Assembly (NCBI GenBank): GCA_021779415.1
Contig: JAJYAS010000131.1
Coordinates: 1-8,072 of the forward strand
Length of the DNA stretch: 8,072 nt
Source of the DNA: Bacillota bacterium
Lineage (GTDB): Bacteria > Bacillota_B > Desulfitobacteriia > Desulfitobacteriales > Desulfitobacteriaceae
Direction of reading: 5' to 3'
The notes below the pieces were generated by a model that ran no database searches, was not told the DNA's origin, and saw only the letters and a list, made by a program, of their open reading frames with translations. Position numbers and translations under genes: made by a program. Positions 1-5,696 of this stretch are shown here, in pieces (within the stretch, counting starts at the first letter, position 1; each line of letters begins with the position of its first letter).

Positions 1-840
1 GGTGCTCTATGGGGGCTGGCGCAATTGGCCCAAGTTGCTCCAGATTTAGTGGACCCTTTGGAAGAACGGATAAAGCCCTTTTTGGAGTCTGCAGAAGCTT
101 TGACACGAGGTTTGGCGGCGTTAATTTATGCGCTTTTGAGGACGCCACATGATGAATTGGCCCTATATCGCGCCGAAGGGCCTAAATGGAACGTCACAGC
201 TGGCCTTGATCAACACTTAAAAAATGATCAAAATTCACTCGAAATCTATCAAGACGGGGGACTACGGAGCTACCGTGTACAGGAACTTTGGCAGGCCCAG
301 ACCCTTGCTTTTTGGACAGAAACAGTGATGATCAAAGACCTAGAGGTTGAGTTGACGGTTGCTACTACTTCGAAGGGGTTGTGCTGGTTAAGTCTTGGTC
401 CCTCAGTTGAAGAGGAGCAGTCCTTGCGGACTTGGGCGACACGCTGGTTCCCAAAATGGTTTCTAATGCGTAAACGCGAACCGAATCGTGAAGCTGTAGG
501 ACAATTGCACGAGTATCTTGCAGGAAAACGCAAGGAGTTCACTATTCCGCTTCATCAAATGGGGACCCCTTTCCAGCTTAAGGTTTGGGAAGAACTTGGG
601 CGTATTCCGTACGGAGAGACGCGTAGTTATGGGGACCTTGCTATGAGGGTGGAGAATCCGAAAGGGCAGAGAGCGGTGGGCATGGCCAACAATCGAAACC
701 CCATCGGAATTGTGGTCCCTTGCCATCGGGTGATCGGCAAAGACGGAAGTTTAACTGGATATGCCGGAGGTTTGGATATTAAGCAAAGGCTCTTGGAGTT
801 GGAAGGGTTTGTTGCATTCTCAACGGGAAGTTCGGAATAA
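1..840 (+). CDS. ogt: HEAT-repeat-like / O6-alkylguanine-DNA alkyltransferase fusion (5' end missing)
   Basis: The C-terminal two thirds is a methylated-DNA-protein cysteine methyltransferase, a suicide repair protein that moves alkyl groups from O6-alkylguanine to its own cysteine. The PCHRVIG active site is visible, with the acceptor Cys encoded by TGC at 721-723, as are the helix-turn-helix/arginine-finger region (RAVGMANNRNPIGIVVPCH) and the TGYAGGL segment typical of Ogt. An Ogt-type N-terminal ribonuclease-like domain precedes it (about 295-540). The frame is open to the left window edge. A TTG at 25 could be read as a start, but the codons before it (GALWGLAQLAQVAP) and after it form a continuous amphipathic helical repeat resembling the end of a HEAT-repeat (DVU0298-like) protein, followed by an 'EIYQDGGLRSYRV' stretch like the tails of that family. 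I therefore annotate a partial fusion gene starting upstream. The alkyltransferase call is firm; the HEAT call comes from pattern resemblance. Confidence 0.9.
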   Translation, partial: GALWGLAQLAQVAPDLVDPLEERIKPFLESAEALTRGLAALIYALLRTPHDELALYRAEGPKWNVTAGLDQHLKNDQNSLEIYQDGGLRSYRVQELWQAQTLAFWTETVMIKDLEVELTVATTSKGLCWLSLGPSVEEEQSLRTWATRWFPKWFLMRKREPNREAVGQLHEYLAGKRKEFTIPLHQMGTPFQLKVWEELGRIPYGETRSYGDLAMRVENPKGQRAVGMANNRNPIGIVVPCHRVIGKDGSLTGYAGGLDIKQRLLELEGFVAFSTGSSE

Positions 841-886
841 CTTCATGAAAACTACAAGAATGTTGTAAAAGGAAGGGTTGACAGAT

Positions 887-1267
887 ATGGAGGAAACTTC
901 GCTTTTTATGGGTGTTGAGCATATTGGAATTAAGGCTTTGGATTTGGAAGAGGGGATTCGCTTTTACACAGAGGTACTTGGTTTTAAGTTTTCACATCGG
1001 ATTAAACCGGGAGAGGTTGAATTAGCCTTCTTGGAATTAGGGGGTACTGTCGTCGAATTGGTGGAAGTCGTCGATGGCCGACAGTTTGAAGACGGGGTTG
1101 TCAACCACTTGGCTCTGAGAGTAGCGGATATTTTCGAAGCTATTGAGCATTTAAAAGAACATCAGGTGGAGATGGCTTCTTCAGAACCCATGGCTATTGG
1201 CGAAGGACGATATAATTTTTTCTTCCGTGGCCCTAGCGGAGAAAAACTCGAACTTTATCAGGGTTAG
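887..1267 (+). CDS. VOC (glyoxalase/epimerase fold) metalloprotein, substrate unknown
   Basis: A 126-residue single-module vicinal-oxygen-chelate protein, the size of glyoxalase I and methylmalonyl-CoA epimerase subunits. Two beta-alpha-beta-beta-beta units are visible: VEHIGIKALDLEEGIRFYTEVLG opens the first and VNHLALRVADIFEAIEHLKE the second. The four usual metal ligands are in place: His12 (EHIGI), Glu57 (VVELVE), His74 (VNHLAL) and Glu122 (KLELY). It should therefore bind a divalent metal and act as a cytosolic dimer; the reaction cannot be read from sequence. The start is ATG 887, because GGAAGG at 871-876 lies 10 bases before it but only 1 base before the in-frame TTG at 878. ATG 908 is a second possibility, since many family members begin close to the V-x-HIGI strand. 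The gene lies 46 bases after ogt and 25 before the next gene, so the three are probably co-transcribed. Confidence 0.88.
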   Translation: MEETSLFMGVEHIGIKALDLEEGIRFYTEVLGFKFSHRIKPGEVELAFLELGGTVVELVEVVDGRQFEDGVVNHLALRVADIFEAIEHLKEHQVEMASSEPMAIGEGRYNFFFRGPSGEKLELYQG

Positions 1268-1292
1268 TTTTCAAAAAGAAAGGGTCAGCATT

Positions 1293-1913
1293 ATGGATTT
1301 CAGGCTAAAAATGCAAGTCCCATTTCCAATGGGGCTTCAACAGGAGACTGCCTTGTGCGCACAAGAATTGGTAGAACGTTATTTTGACTTCTTTACTTGG
1401 GTTCAGGAGGGTTGTCCGAATCCTGTAGAGGAAATGGAATTGCAAAAAAATGAAAGCACAGAAGAAGCTCAGAACAATAGAGGAGAGACACTGAATCAGA
1501 AGTGGCTTCTTTCAAAGTGGGATATCGAGTATTTTTACGGGCTGATACGTCCCGCGGACGTGGGATGTGCTTGTCCTTTTGGTTGGATGGAAAAAGTGGA
1601 AGGGGTCGTAGATCAGCAATATCCTATATTTGGCGCTGAACGGTTCCCCGATCTTTTCGATAAGGCCGCCCATATGGCATGGTTAATCATAAAAAATCAA
1701 ATCTTTCCCGATTATAATGACGGGATTGCTGTTTTAGCCGTGTTCGTGCTCTTAGGGAGAAACGAAATTGCCCTTAATCCGAAGGAACAAGACTTGAAGT
1801 CCTTTGTAGCTCTTATACACTCATGGATTAAAAAGTCTGATCGAGAGCAAGAATATGAAGACGCAGCAATTAAAAAATTAGGAAACCTTATTTCTGCTTG
1901 GGGGCGACTATAA
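1293..1913 (+). CDS. Uncharacterised protein with a degenerate Doc/Fic-like domain
   Basis: A 206-residue cytosolic protein I cannot name. The start is ATG 1293, with AAAGGG (1279-1284) 8 bases upstream; the frame also runs back into the VOC gene, but without a good start. Residues about 116-180 (ERFPDLFDKAAHMAWLIIKN, then an aliphatic helix and 'LLGRNEIALNPKEQDL') follow the pattern of Doc-type Fic proteins, where a 'YPDLFEKAA...KNHPFVDGNKR' core leads to a hydrophobic helix. At the catalytic HPFxDGNKR site this protein has Q136-I-F-P-D-Y-N-D-G144. Phe, Asp and Asn are kept, but the catalytic His is Gln, and the Lys-Arg pair that binds phosphate is Asp-Gly. If the homology is right, the fold has lost AMP-transferase or kinase activity. 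The first 110 residues match nothing I know and hold a charged low-complexity segment (residues 46-65) and a C-A-C pair (Cys92, Cys94). No antitoxin partner is visible. The gene is real; the Doc relation is inference. Confidence 0.8.
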   Translation: MDFRLKMQVPFPMGLQQETALCAQELVERYFDFFTWVQEGCPNPVEEMELQKNESTEEAQNNRGETLNQKWLLSKWDIEYFYGLIRPADVGCACPFGWMEKVEGVVDQQYPIFGAERFPDLFDKAAHMAWLIIKNQIFPDYNDGIAVLAVFVLLGRNEIALNPKEQDLKSFVALIHSWIKKSDREQEYEDAAIKKLGNLISAWGRL

Positions 1914-1987
1914 CAAAAGATCAAGACATGAGCCCAAAATCGACAGATATCTGGATAAAGTGAGATTGGTTGATAATAAATACAAGA

Positions 1988-2917
1988 ATGGAATCAATGA
2001 TGCATAAGAAGCGATATTACACCTTCAACGAACATTTGCGGGAAAGATTCGGAGGGAAAACTTTTAAGGTCTCCTTAGATGCAGGATTCACATGCCCAAA
2101 CCGAGATGGCACGCTGGGAAGGGGCGGGTGTGTCTACTGCAGTGCACGGGGATCTGGGGATTTCGCCGGAGGGCAAGGGTTATCGATTCATGATCAGTTC
2201 GTTGAAGTGACAGAACGGATGAAGAAGAAATGGCCTAAGGCCAACTACATCGCCTATTTTCAGGCGTATACGAATACCTATGCCTCGATAGATCGCTTGC
2301 GTGAAGTGTATGAAGAGGCTTTGGCAGAGGAGAATGTTGTTGGGTTATCTATTTCAACGAGGCCGGACTGCTTACCCGAGGATGTGCTGGATTATCTTGA
2401 AGAATTGAACCAAAGAACCTACTTATGGGTCGAACTAGGGTTGCAAAGCATTCATGATCGAACAATGGAAGCAATCGGCAGAGGGCATGACTATGCCCAA
2501 TTCTTGAAGGGCCTTGATCAGCTGCGTGCCAGGGGAATACGGGTTTGTGCCCATATCATTCTTGGCTTGCCGGGAGAAACCAAAGCCGAGATGCTGGCTA
2601 CGGCTCAGGCAGTTGCCAAGCTACCATTACAAGGGATCAAGCTTCATTTGTTGCATGTTTTAAAGGGAACGCCTTTGGGAGTAATTTATCAGCGCGAACC
2701 GTTCGCTCTTTTGACGAAAGAAGAGTATGTAGCGCTTGTGGTGGATATACTGGAGATCTTGCCTCCGGAGATGGTGATTCATCGCTTAACTGGGGATGGC
2801 CCGCCGGAGGAGCTTATTGGGCCCCTTTGGAGCCGCAAAAAATGGGAGGTTCTCAATGCGATCGATACGGAGTTAGAACGACGGGATGCATGGCAGGGAA
2901 AAAATGCAAAAAAATAG
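1988..2917 (+). CDS. ytqA: YtqA/YhcC-type radical SAM protein (TIGR01212 family)
   Basis: A 309-residue radical SAM enzyme of the TIGR01212 family (E. coli YhcC, B. subtilis YtqA). The 4Fe-4S site has the unusual spacing of this family and of Elp3 relatives: Cys36, then Cys48-V-Y-Cys51 (C-x11-C-x2-C). Other family marks are KVSLDAGFTCPNRDG, CSARGSGDFAG, IAYFQAYTNTYA, the STRPDCLP strand, YLWVELGLQS, the HIILGLPGET segment and the closing HRLTGDGPPEELIGPLW. B. subtilis YtqA has been linked to wobble-uridine modification of tRNA (proposed name MnmL, working with the methyltransferase MnmM/YtqB); I state that from memory, and no mnmM neighbour is visible here. The start is uncertain: no strong ribosome binding site precedes ATG 1988, and TTG 1970, ATG 1997 and ATG 2000 are in-frame alternatives. 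The C-terminus (GKNAKK) is written in two A-runs that serve the opposing terminator. Confidence 0.93.
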   Translation: MESMMHKKRYYTFNEHLRERFGGKTFKVSLDAGFTCPNRDGTLGRGGCVYCSARGSGDFAGGQGLSIHDQFVEVTERMKKKWPKANYIAYFQAYTNTYASIDRLREVYEEALAEENVVGLSISTRPDCLPEDVLDYLEELNQRTYLWVELGLQSIHDRTMEAIGRGHDYAQFLKGLDQLRARGIRVCAHIILGLPGETKAEMLATAQAVAKLPLQGIKLHLLHVLKGTPLGVIYQREPFALLTKEEYVALVVDILEILPPEMVIHRLTGDGPPEELIGPLWSRKKWEVLNAIDTELERRDAWQGKNAKK

Positions 2918-2934
2918 CGGTCCGTGCGGACCGC
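2908..2934 (-). terminator. Intrinsic terminator of the aminomutase operon, overlapping the ytqA stop codon
   Basis: A perfect 7-bp GC-rich stem, GCGGTCC (2917-2923) and GGACCGC (2928-2934), closes a 4-base loop. Read leftward, the stem is followed by TA and seven Ts (complement of the A-run 2908-2914), then a second T-run (complement of 2899-2904), which is a textbook Rho-independent terminator. Read rightward, only AAGTTATATTA follows, so it is weak in the ytqA direction. The stem starts at the last base of the ytqA TAG. It lies 46 bases beyond the stop of the 61-codon minus-strand gene and so ends the eam transcript. Confidence 0.85.
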
Positions 2935-2980
2935 AAGTTATATTAAAATGGAGAGGAGGAGAAGAAGGAAAAGCTTAGAT

Positions 2981-3166
2981 CTAAGGGTTAAGCTTGGGCC
3001 TTAGAAACGGGGTTGTGGAAATCGGACGTTGGGGATATTCTTTAGCGGTTGTGGGGTGAACGGGATTCGGTCTAAGGCTAGGCGCTAAGTTCAAGTAACG
3101 TTGCAAATCTGAATTAGCATCCATGATCCGCTGTGATATTTCGGTGTTATTGAGACGTTCTGTCAT
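2981..3166 (-). CDS. Uncharacterised small protein downstream of the aminomutase gene
   Basis: A 61-residue protein with no family I recognise. It has no Cys, signal peptide or membrane segment. The N-terminal half (MTERLNNTEISQRIMDANSDL) looks helical and polar. The C-terminal half is basic and proline-rich (RPNPVHP, PQRPIS, TPFLRPKLNP) and probably unfolded alone. I accept it as a gene for three reasons: AAGGAG stands exactly 9 bases before the ATG, it follows eam by 65 bases on the same strand, and the operon's terminator comes just after it. Its role is unknown. Being co-transcribed with the aminomutase, it could be a partner or regulator of that enzyme, but nothing in the sequence shows this. 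Confidence 0.75.
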   Translation of the reverse strand: MTERLNNTEISQRIMDANSDLQRYLNLAPSLRPNPVHPTTAKEYPQRPISTTPFLRPKLNP

Positions 3167-3175
3167 TTAGCACAA

Positions 3176-3181
3176 CTCCTT
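3176..3181 (-). promoter_or_regulatory. Ribosome binding site of the 61-codon gene
   Basis: Minus-strand AAGGAG with a 9-base spacer to the ATG at 3166. This near-consensus site is the main evidence that the short reading frame is translated. A second AGGAG lies about 17 bases further upstream, without a usable start after it. Confidence 0.8.
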
Positions 3182-3231
3182 ATAAGTTAAATACTCCTTT
3201 GAAACAACGTACCTGTCTCCCCTGTTTTGGC

Positions 3232-4482
3232 TTAGGGGGTTTCGTATTGGATAAGCTTTCCTTCCCACGTACGTAGAGTTGCTTTGTTTTTCTCGAGTGA
3301 GACTAGGTATTGAGGTAGAATAGGTGTTTTGCCTCCGCCTTTGGGGGCGTTTATGATATAAGTTGGTATCGCAAGGCCCGATGTATAGCCACGTAAATGT
3401 TCCATAACGGCAAGTCCGTCTTGGATCCGAGGAATAAAATGTCGTGTCCCTTTAACGTTCTTGGCATGAAAAATATAGTAGGGTCGAATTCTAATTTTGA
3501 GTAATTCTTGGTTGAGTTTCTTCATAACCTCGGGTTGATGGTTGATTCCTTTAAGTAAAACTGCCTGATTTCCCAAGATCACACCGGCTGCAACCAGTTT
3601 GTCAGCCGCTTTTTTGGCGTCAGGGGTTACTTCCTTAGGATGGTTAAATTGAGTGTTAATATACAAGGGCGGATATTTAGCCAAGATTGAACACAATTCC
3701 TGCGTGATGCGCATTGGCATTGTCACGGGTACTCGAGTTCCAAGTCGTTTTATTTCTACATGGGGAATGGCATGAAGTTCCCCGAGAAGCCAATCAAGGG
3801 TTAGATCACTGAGAAGTAGAGCATCTCCGCCTGTCACGAGGACATCCCGAATCTCTGGATTTGCCCGAATGTAGTCGAGCGCTGCTATAAGCTGAGTTCG
3901 CTCGGCGTGGGTGTCCGTTTCACCAATATTGCGGCGACGCTGGCAATGTCGACAGTACATGGCGCACATGTTGGTGACATTGATGATCAGTCGGTCCGGG
4001 TAACGTCGGGTGATGCAGGGGGCAGGATTTGTAATTTCTTCTCCCATCGGGTCCTCTTCGCCGAACTCATCGTCAAGTTCAGCGTGGCTTGGTAATCCTT
4101 GCAGACAAATAGGGTCAAGGGGATCTTTAGGATCCATTAAACTAAGATAATAGGGAGATACCGCCCAACGAAAGGTTTTGCCGACACGTTCAATTTCTTC
4201 ACAAGCAGAGGAGGGGAATTTGGGAAACAGAGCCTTTAAGATTTGTGGCTCTGTGATTCTGTTTTGCATTTGCCAGTGCCAATTTTCCCAATCCTGAAGC
4301 GTAGCGTCGAAATAGTTAAGAATTTTTTTCCGGTTCGATTGGGTGAAATCTATACTTGATAAACCAGTCGGAATGGTTTTACACTTCTCGATATAAGGGG
4401 TGATCTTTTGTTTAAGCTCAGCGGCTCGCCGTAGTGCAAATTGACGAAAGGTGTTTGGTTTATTGCCAAGTTGAACAGCCAT
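3232..4482 (-). CDS. eam: Probable glutamate 2,3-aminomutase (KamA family radical SAM/PLP enzyme)
   Basis: A 416-residue member of the lysine/glutamate 2,3-aminomutase family, which moves an alpha-amino group to the beta carbon using S-adenosylmethionine, a 4Fe-4S cluster and pyridoxal phosphate. The cluster motif is Cys173-AMY-Cys177-RH-Cys180, and the PLP lysine is Lys385 in APKGGGKTP. In clostridial lysine 2,3-aminomutase, Asp293 (YIYQCD) and Asp330 (VVDAPGGGGK) hold the substrate's epsilon-amino group. The aligned residues here are Lys341 (YIFHAK) and Asn378 (IINAPKGGGK), with the same 37-residue spacing, which is the pair reported for glutamate 2,3-aminomutase. The protein stops at LIQYETP, where lysine aminomutase continues into its zinc-binding Cys tail, and it has a longer N-terminus. 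The expected product is beta-glutamate, a compatible solute. The start ATG has AAGGAGG 7 bases upstream. Lysine aminomutase is the alternative name that automatic annotation may give. Confidence 0.88.
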   Translation of the reverse strand: MAVQLGNKPNTFRQFALRRAAELKQKITPYIEKCKTIPTGLSSIDFTQSNRKKILNYFDATLQDWENWHWQMQNRITEPQILKALFPKFPSSACEEIERVGKTFRWAVSPYYLSLMDPKDPLDPICLQGLPSHAELDDEFGEEDPMGEEITNPAPCITRRYPDRLIINVTNMCAMYCRHCQRRRNIGETDTHAERTQLIAALDYIRANPEIRDVLVTGGDALLLSDLTLDWLLGELHAIPHVEIKRLGTRVPVTMPMRITQELCSILAKYPPLYINTQFNHPKEVTPDAKKAADKLVAAGVILGNQAVLLKGINHQPEVMKKLNQELLKIRIRPYYIFHAKNVKGTRHFIPRIQDGLAVMEHLRGYTSGLAIPTYIINAPKGGGKTPILPQYLVSLEKNKATLRTWEGKLIQYETP

Positions 4483-4540
4483 ACTTATTCCTCCTTACAT
4501 CACGATATCACGTGCCGAAAAGACTCGACGCGTTGTAACT

Positions 4541-4569
4541 GACAACCTCATACTATCATATAGGTTGTC
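4541..4569. promoter_or_regulatory. Inverted-repeat operator candidate over the eam promoter
   Basis: Perfect 8-bp arms GACAACCT (4541-4548) and AGGTTGTC (4562-4569) are separated by 13 bp, with arm centres 21 bp apart (two helical turns), as expected for a dimeric winged-helix repressor. One arm lies in the spacer between the eam -35 and -10; the other covers the expected eam start point. A further GTTGT at 4532-4536 makes a second, shorter inverted repeat with ACAAC (4542-4546). The likely binder is the divergently encoded GntR-RCK_C protein (inference). Confidence 0.7.
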
Positions 4570-4578
4570 GGAAGTCAA
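4550..4578 (-). promoter_or_regulatory. Sigma-A-type promoter of eam
   Basis: On the minus strand, TTGACT (-35, at 4573-4578) and TAGTAT (-10, at 4550-4555) are separated by exactly 17 bp. A TGA just before the -10 gives an extended -10. Transcription should start near 4543, leaving a leader of about 60 bases. Confidence 0.7.
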
Positions 4579-4605
4579 TAGGATGATGTCACTTGAAGAT
4601 GGCTA

Positions 4606-4614
4606 TGCTATAAT
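4606..4614 (+). promoter_or_regulatory. Extended -10 promoter of the GntR-RCK_C regulator gene
   Basis: TGCTATAAT is a perfect extended -10 element. At the normal distance upstream (about 4586-4591) there is no good -35, so the promoter may rely on the TGn extension. The start point would be about 4621, leaving a short leader with AGGGGTGG before the gene. The inverted repeat lies about 40-70 bases upstream, so repressor bound there need not block this promoter. Confidence 0.65.
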
Positions 4615-4647
4615 AGAGTAAATGAAAAACTTATAGGGGTGGAAGGT

Positions 4648-5250
4648 TTGGAACAGGCACGTTATCAGGAAATTGCCATTGACATAGCTCACGCCATCAT
4701 GATGGGAGAATATCACGAAGGGGAACGCATTCTCGGTCGTTCCACTTTAGCTGGACGCTATAATGTCTCGCCTGAAACCATTCGCAGGGCCATTGCCATT
4801 TTGCAAAATGTTGGTGTGGTTATGGTGAATCAAGGGGTTGGGATTACCGTAACATCGAAAGCTATGGCAGAAAGATTTCTCAAATCGTTTGATCAAAAAG
4901 GAGAAATTCAATCCTTTATAGAAGATTTAAAAGGTCTCATGGATCAGAGGCGAGAAAACGATCAAAAGATTGAAAGTCATCTCAATAAATTGCAGGGATA
5001 TATGGATCGTGTCATGTCCCGCTGGCTCGATGTTGGAGAAATTGAAATCGGCAAGACTTCTTCGGCGATAGGGAAAACGTTGCGGGAATTAAAGATTCGT
5101 GAGCGTACGGGGACAACGGTTGTAGCGGTTATTCGAGACGGTTTTGAACAGTTTTCACCTGAGGCTGGCTTTGTGCTCCGTGGAGAAGATGTCTTGCTCG
5201 CTGCAGGCTCGGCAGAGGGGCAAACGAAGTTGCGGCAGTTAATTCTGTGA
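4648..5250 (+). CDS. GntR-type repressor with C-terminal RCK_C (TrkA-C) domain, BusR-like
   Basis: A 200-residue regulator. Residues about 4-68 form a GntR winged helix-turn-helix (RYQEIAIDIAHAIMMGEY, RSTLAGRYNVSPETIRRAIAIL). Residues about 80-125 are a charged coiled-coil linker. Residues about 128-200 are an RCK_C domain (EIEIGKTSSAIGKTLRELKIR, TVVAVIRDG, VLRGEDVLLAAGS). This domain order is that of BusR in lactic acid bacteria and streptococci, a repressor of glycine-betaine uptake whose RCK_C domain binds cyclic di-AMP. Whether this protein binds that ligand cannot be read from sequence. I start at TTG 4648 because AGGGGTGG (4635-4642) is suitably spaced for it, while GTG 4639 overlaps that site. 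Eam is transcribed divergently from the shared 165-bp gap, and acpS follows 15 bases downstream. The likely target is eam, through the inverted repeat. Confidence 0.88.
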   Translation: MEQARYQEIAIDIAHAIMMGEYHEGERILGRSTLAGRYNVSPETIRRAIAILQNVGVVMVNQGVGITVTSKAMAERFLKSFDQKGEIQSFIEDLKGLMDQRRENDQKIESHLNKLQGYMDRVMSRWLDVGEIEIGKTSSAIGKTLRELKIRERTGTTVVAVIRDGFEQFSPEAGFVLRGEDVLLAAGSAEGQTKLRQLIL

Positions 5251-5265
5251 TTTGGAGTGTGCGAA

Positions 5266-5622
5266 GTGTATCCGGGTATTGATATTATTGAAATAGAACG
5301 AGTGGAGCGGGCGTTTAAGCGGCAGCCTAAGTTATATGAACGTCTTTTCACAACTCAGGAACGGGAAAACTTAAAAGGCAAAGGTGTCCAGAGTTATGCT
5401 GCCCGTTTCGCTGGTAAGGAAGCTGTACTTAAAGCTTTGGGGACGGGGCTACAGGGATTATCTTGGCATGATATCGAAATTTTGAGTAATTTAAGTGGAG
5501 AGCCTCTAGTCTATCTCAGTTCCAGAGCTCTTAATTTGGTCAAGGCCCGTGGCGGTTGCCAAGTGCGAATAAGTTTATCCCACAACCGTACGCAGGCAGC
5601 TGGGTTCGCGATTTTAAGCTAG
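5266..5622 (+). CDS. acpS: Holo-[acyl-carrier-protein] synthase
   Basis: A 118-residue AcpS, which transfers the 4'-phosphopantetheine of coenzyme A to the serine of apo-ACP, the activation step for fatty acid synthesis. The first Mg/CoA-binding motif GIDIIEIERV (Asp6) and the second, ARFAGKEAVLKALGTG (Glu52), are intact. So are WHDIEI and the C-terminal ISLSHNRTQAAGFAI strand. The length is normal for the trimeric bacterial enzyme. I chose GTG 5266, 8 bases after GGAG (5254-5257), over GTG 5257, which overlaps that site; it also gives the short N-terminus usual in the family. The gene sits 15 bases after the GntR gene and is probably co-transcribed with it. Confidence 0.93.
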   Translation: MYPGIDIIEIERVERAFKRQPKLYERLFTTQERENLKGKGVQSYAARFAGKEAVLKALGTGLQGLSWHDIEILSNLSGEPLVYLSSRALNLVKARGGCQVRISLSHNRTQAAGFAILS

Positions 5623-5632
5623 GGGGATGAGC

Positions 5633-5680
5633 CAGACAGAGGAACCGTCTCCCTGTCTGACCCTGTCTAGATTGTCTAGA
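5633..5680. repeat. Palindrome plus direct-repeat cluster between acpS and the NAD(P)HX gene
   Basis: CAGACAG (5633-5639) and CTGTCTG (5653-5659) form a perfect 7-bp inverted repeat. GGA (5641-5643) and TCC (5650-5652) extend it to about 10 bp with one bulged A, around a 6-base loop. Two direct repeats follow: CCCTGTCT at 5651-5658 and 5661-5668, and TGTCTAGA at 5664-5671 and 5673-5680. No T-run follows, so it is not a good terminator. The 'GACAGAGGAACCGTCTCCCTGTC' style of hairpin resembles dispersed palindromes I associate with clostridial intergenic regions; that resemblance is from memory. Confidence 0.6.
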
Positions 5681-5696
5681 AAAGAGGTGGGGAAAA

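Noticed and set aside
25..27. TTG 25 as the true start of the alkyltransferase gene.
   Set aside because: The codons before it continue the same helical repeat pattern without a stop to the window edge, so an upstream start is likelier.
878..886. TTG 878 as start of the VOC gene.
   Set aside because: The purine-rich ribosome binding site ends one base before it, which is too close; ATG 887 has proper spacing.
1944..1953. 10-bp palindrome CAGATATCTG upstream of ytqA.
   Set aside because: No second copy, no clear promoter beside it and no regulator nearby; too short to support an operator.
2545..2946. A 133-codon open frame inside and past the 3' half of ytqA.
   Set aside because: It lies in another frame of a gene with clear family motifs, has no ribosome binding site, and its translation has no recognisable domain.
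2974..2985. Perfect 12-bp palindrome CTTAGATCTAAG.
   Set aside because: It overlaps the stop codon of the 61-codon gene and has neither a loop nor a T-tract; the real terminator lies about 40 bases further on. Probably chance.
2948..3004. An 18-codon plus-strand frame starting at ATG 2948 and reading into a purine-rich, Arg-coding stretch.
   Set aside because: It is antisense to the end of the small minus-strand gene, lacks a spaced ribosome binding site before its ATG, and is explained by the purine-only run.
4499..4530. Leader of the eam transcript as a riboswitch or attenuator.
   Set aside because: Only 4-5 bp stems can be drawn in about 60 bases, with no terminator-like T-tract and no known aptamer motif.
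4593..4598. TTGAAG as the -35 of the GntR gene promoter.
   Set aside because: It is only 10 bp from the TATAAT, far short of the 16-18 bp needed; the TGn-extended -10 explains the promoter better.
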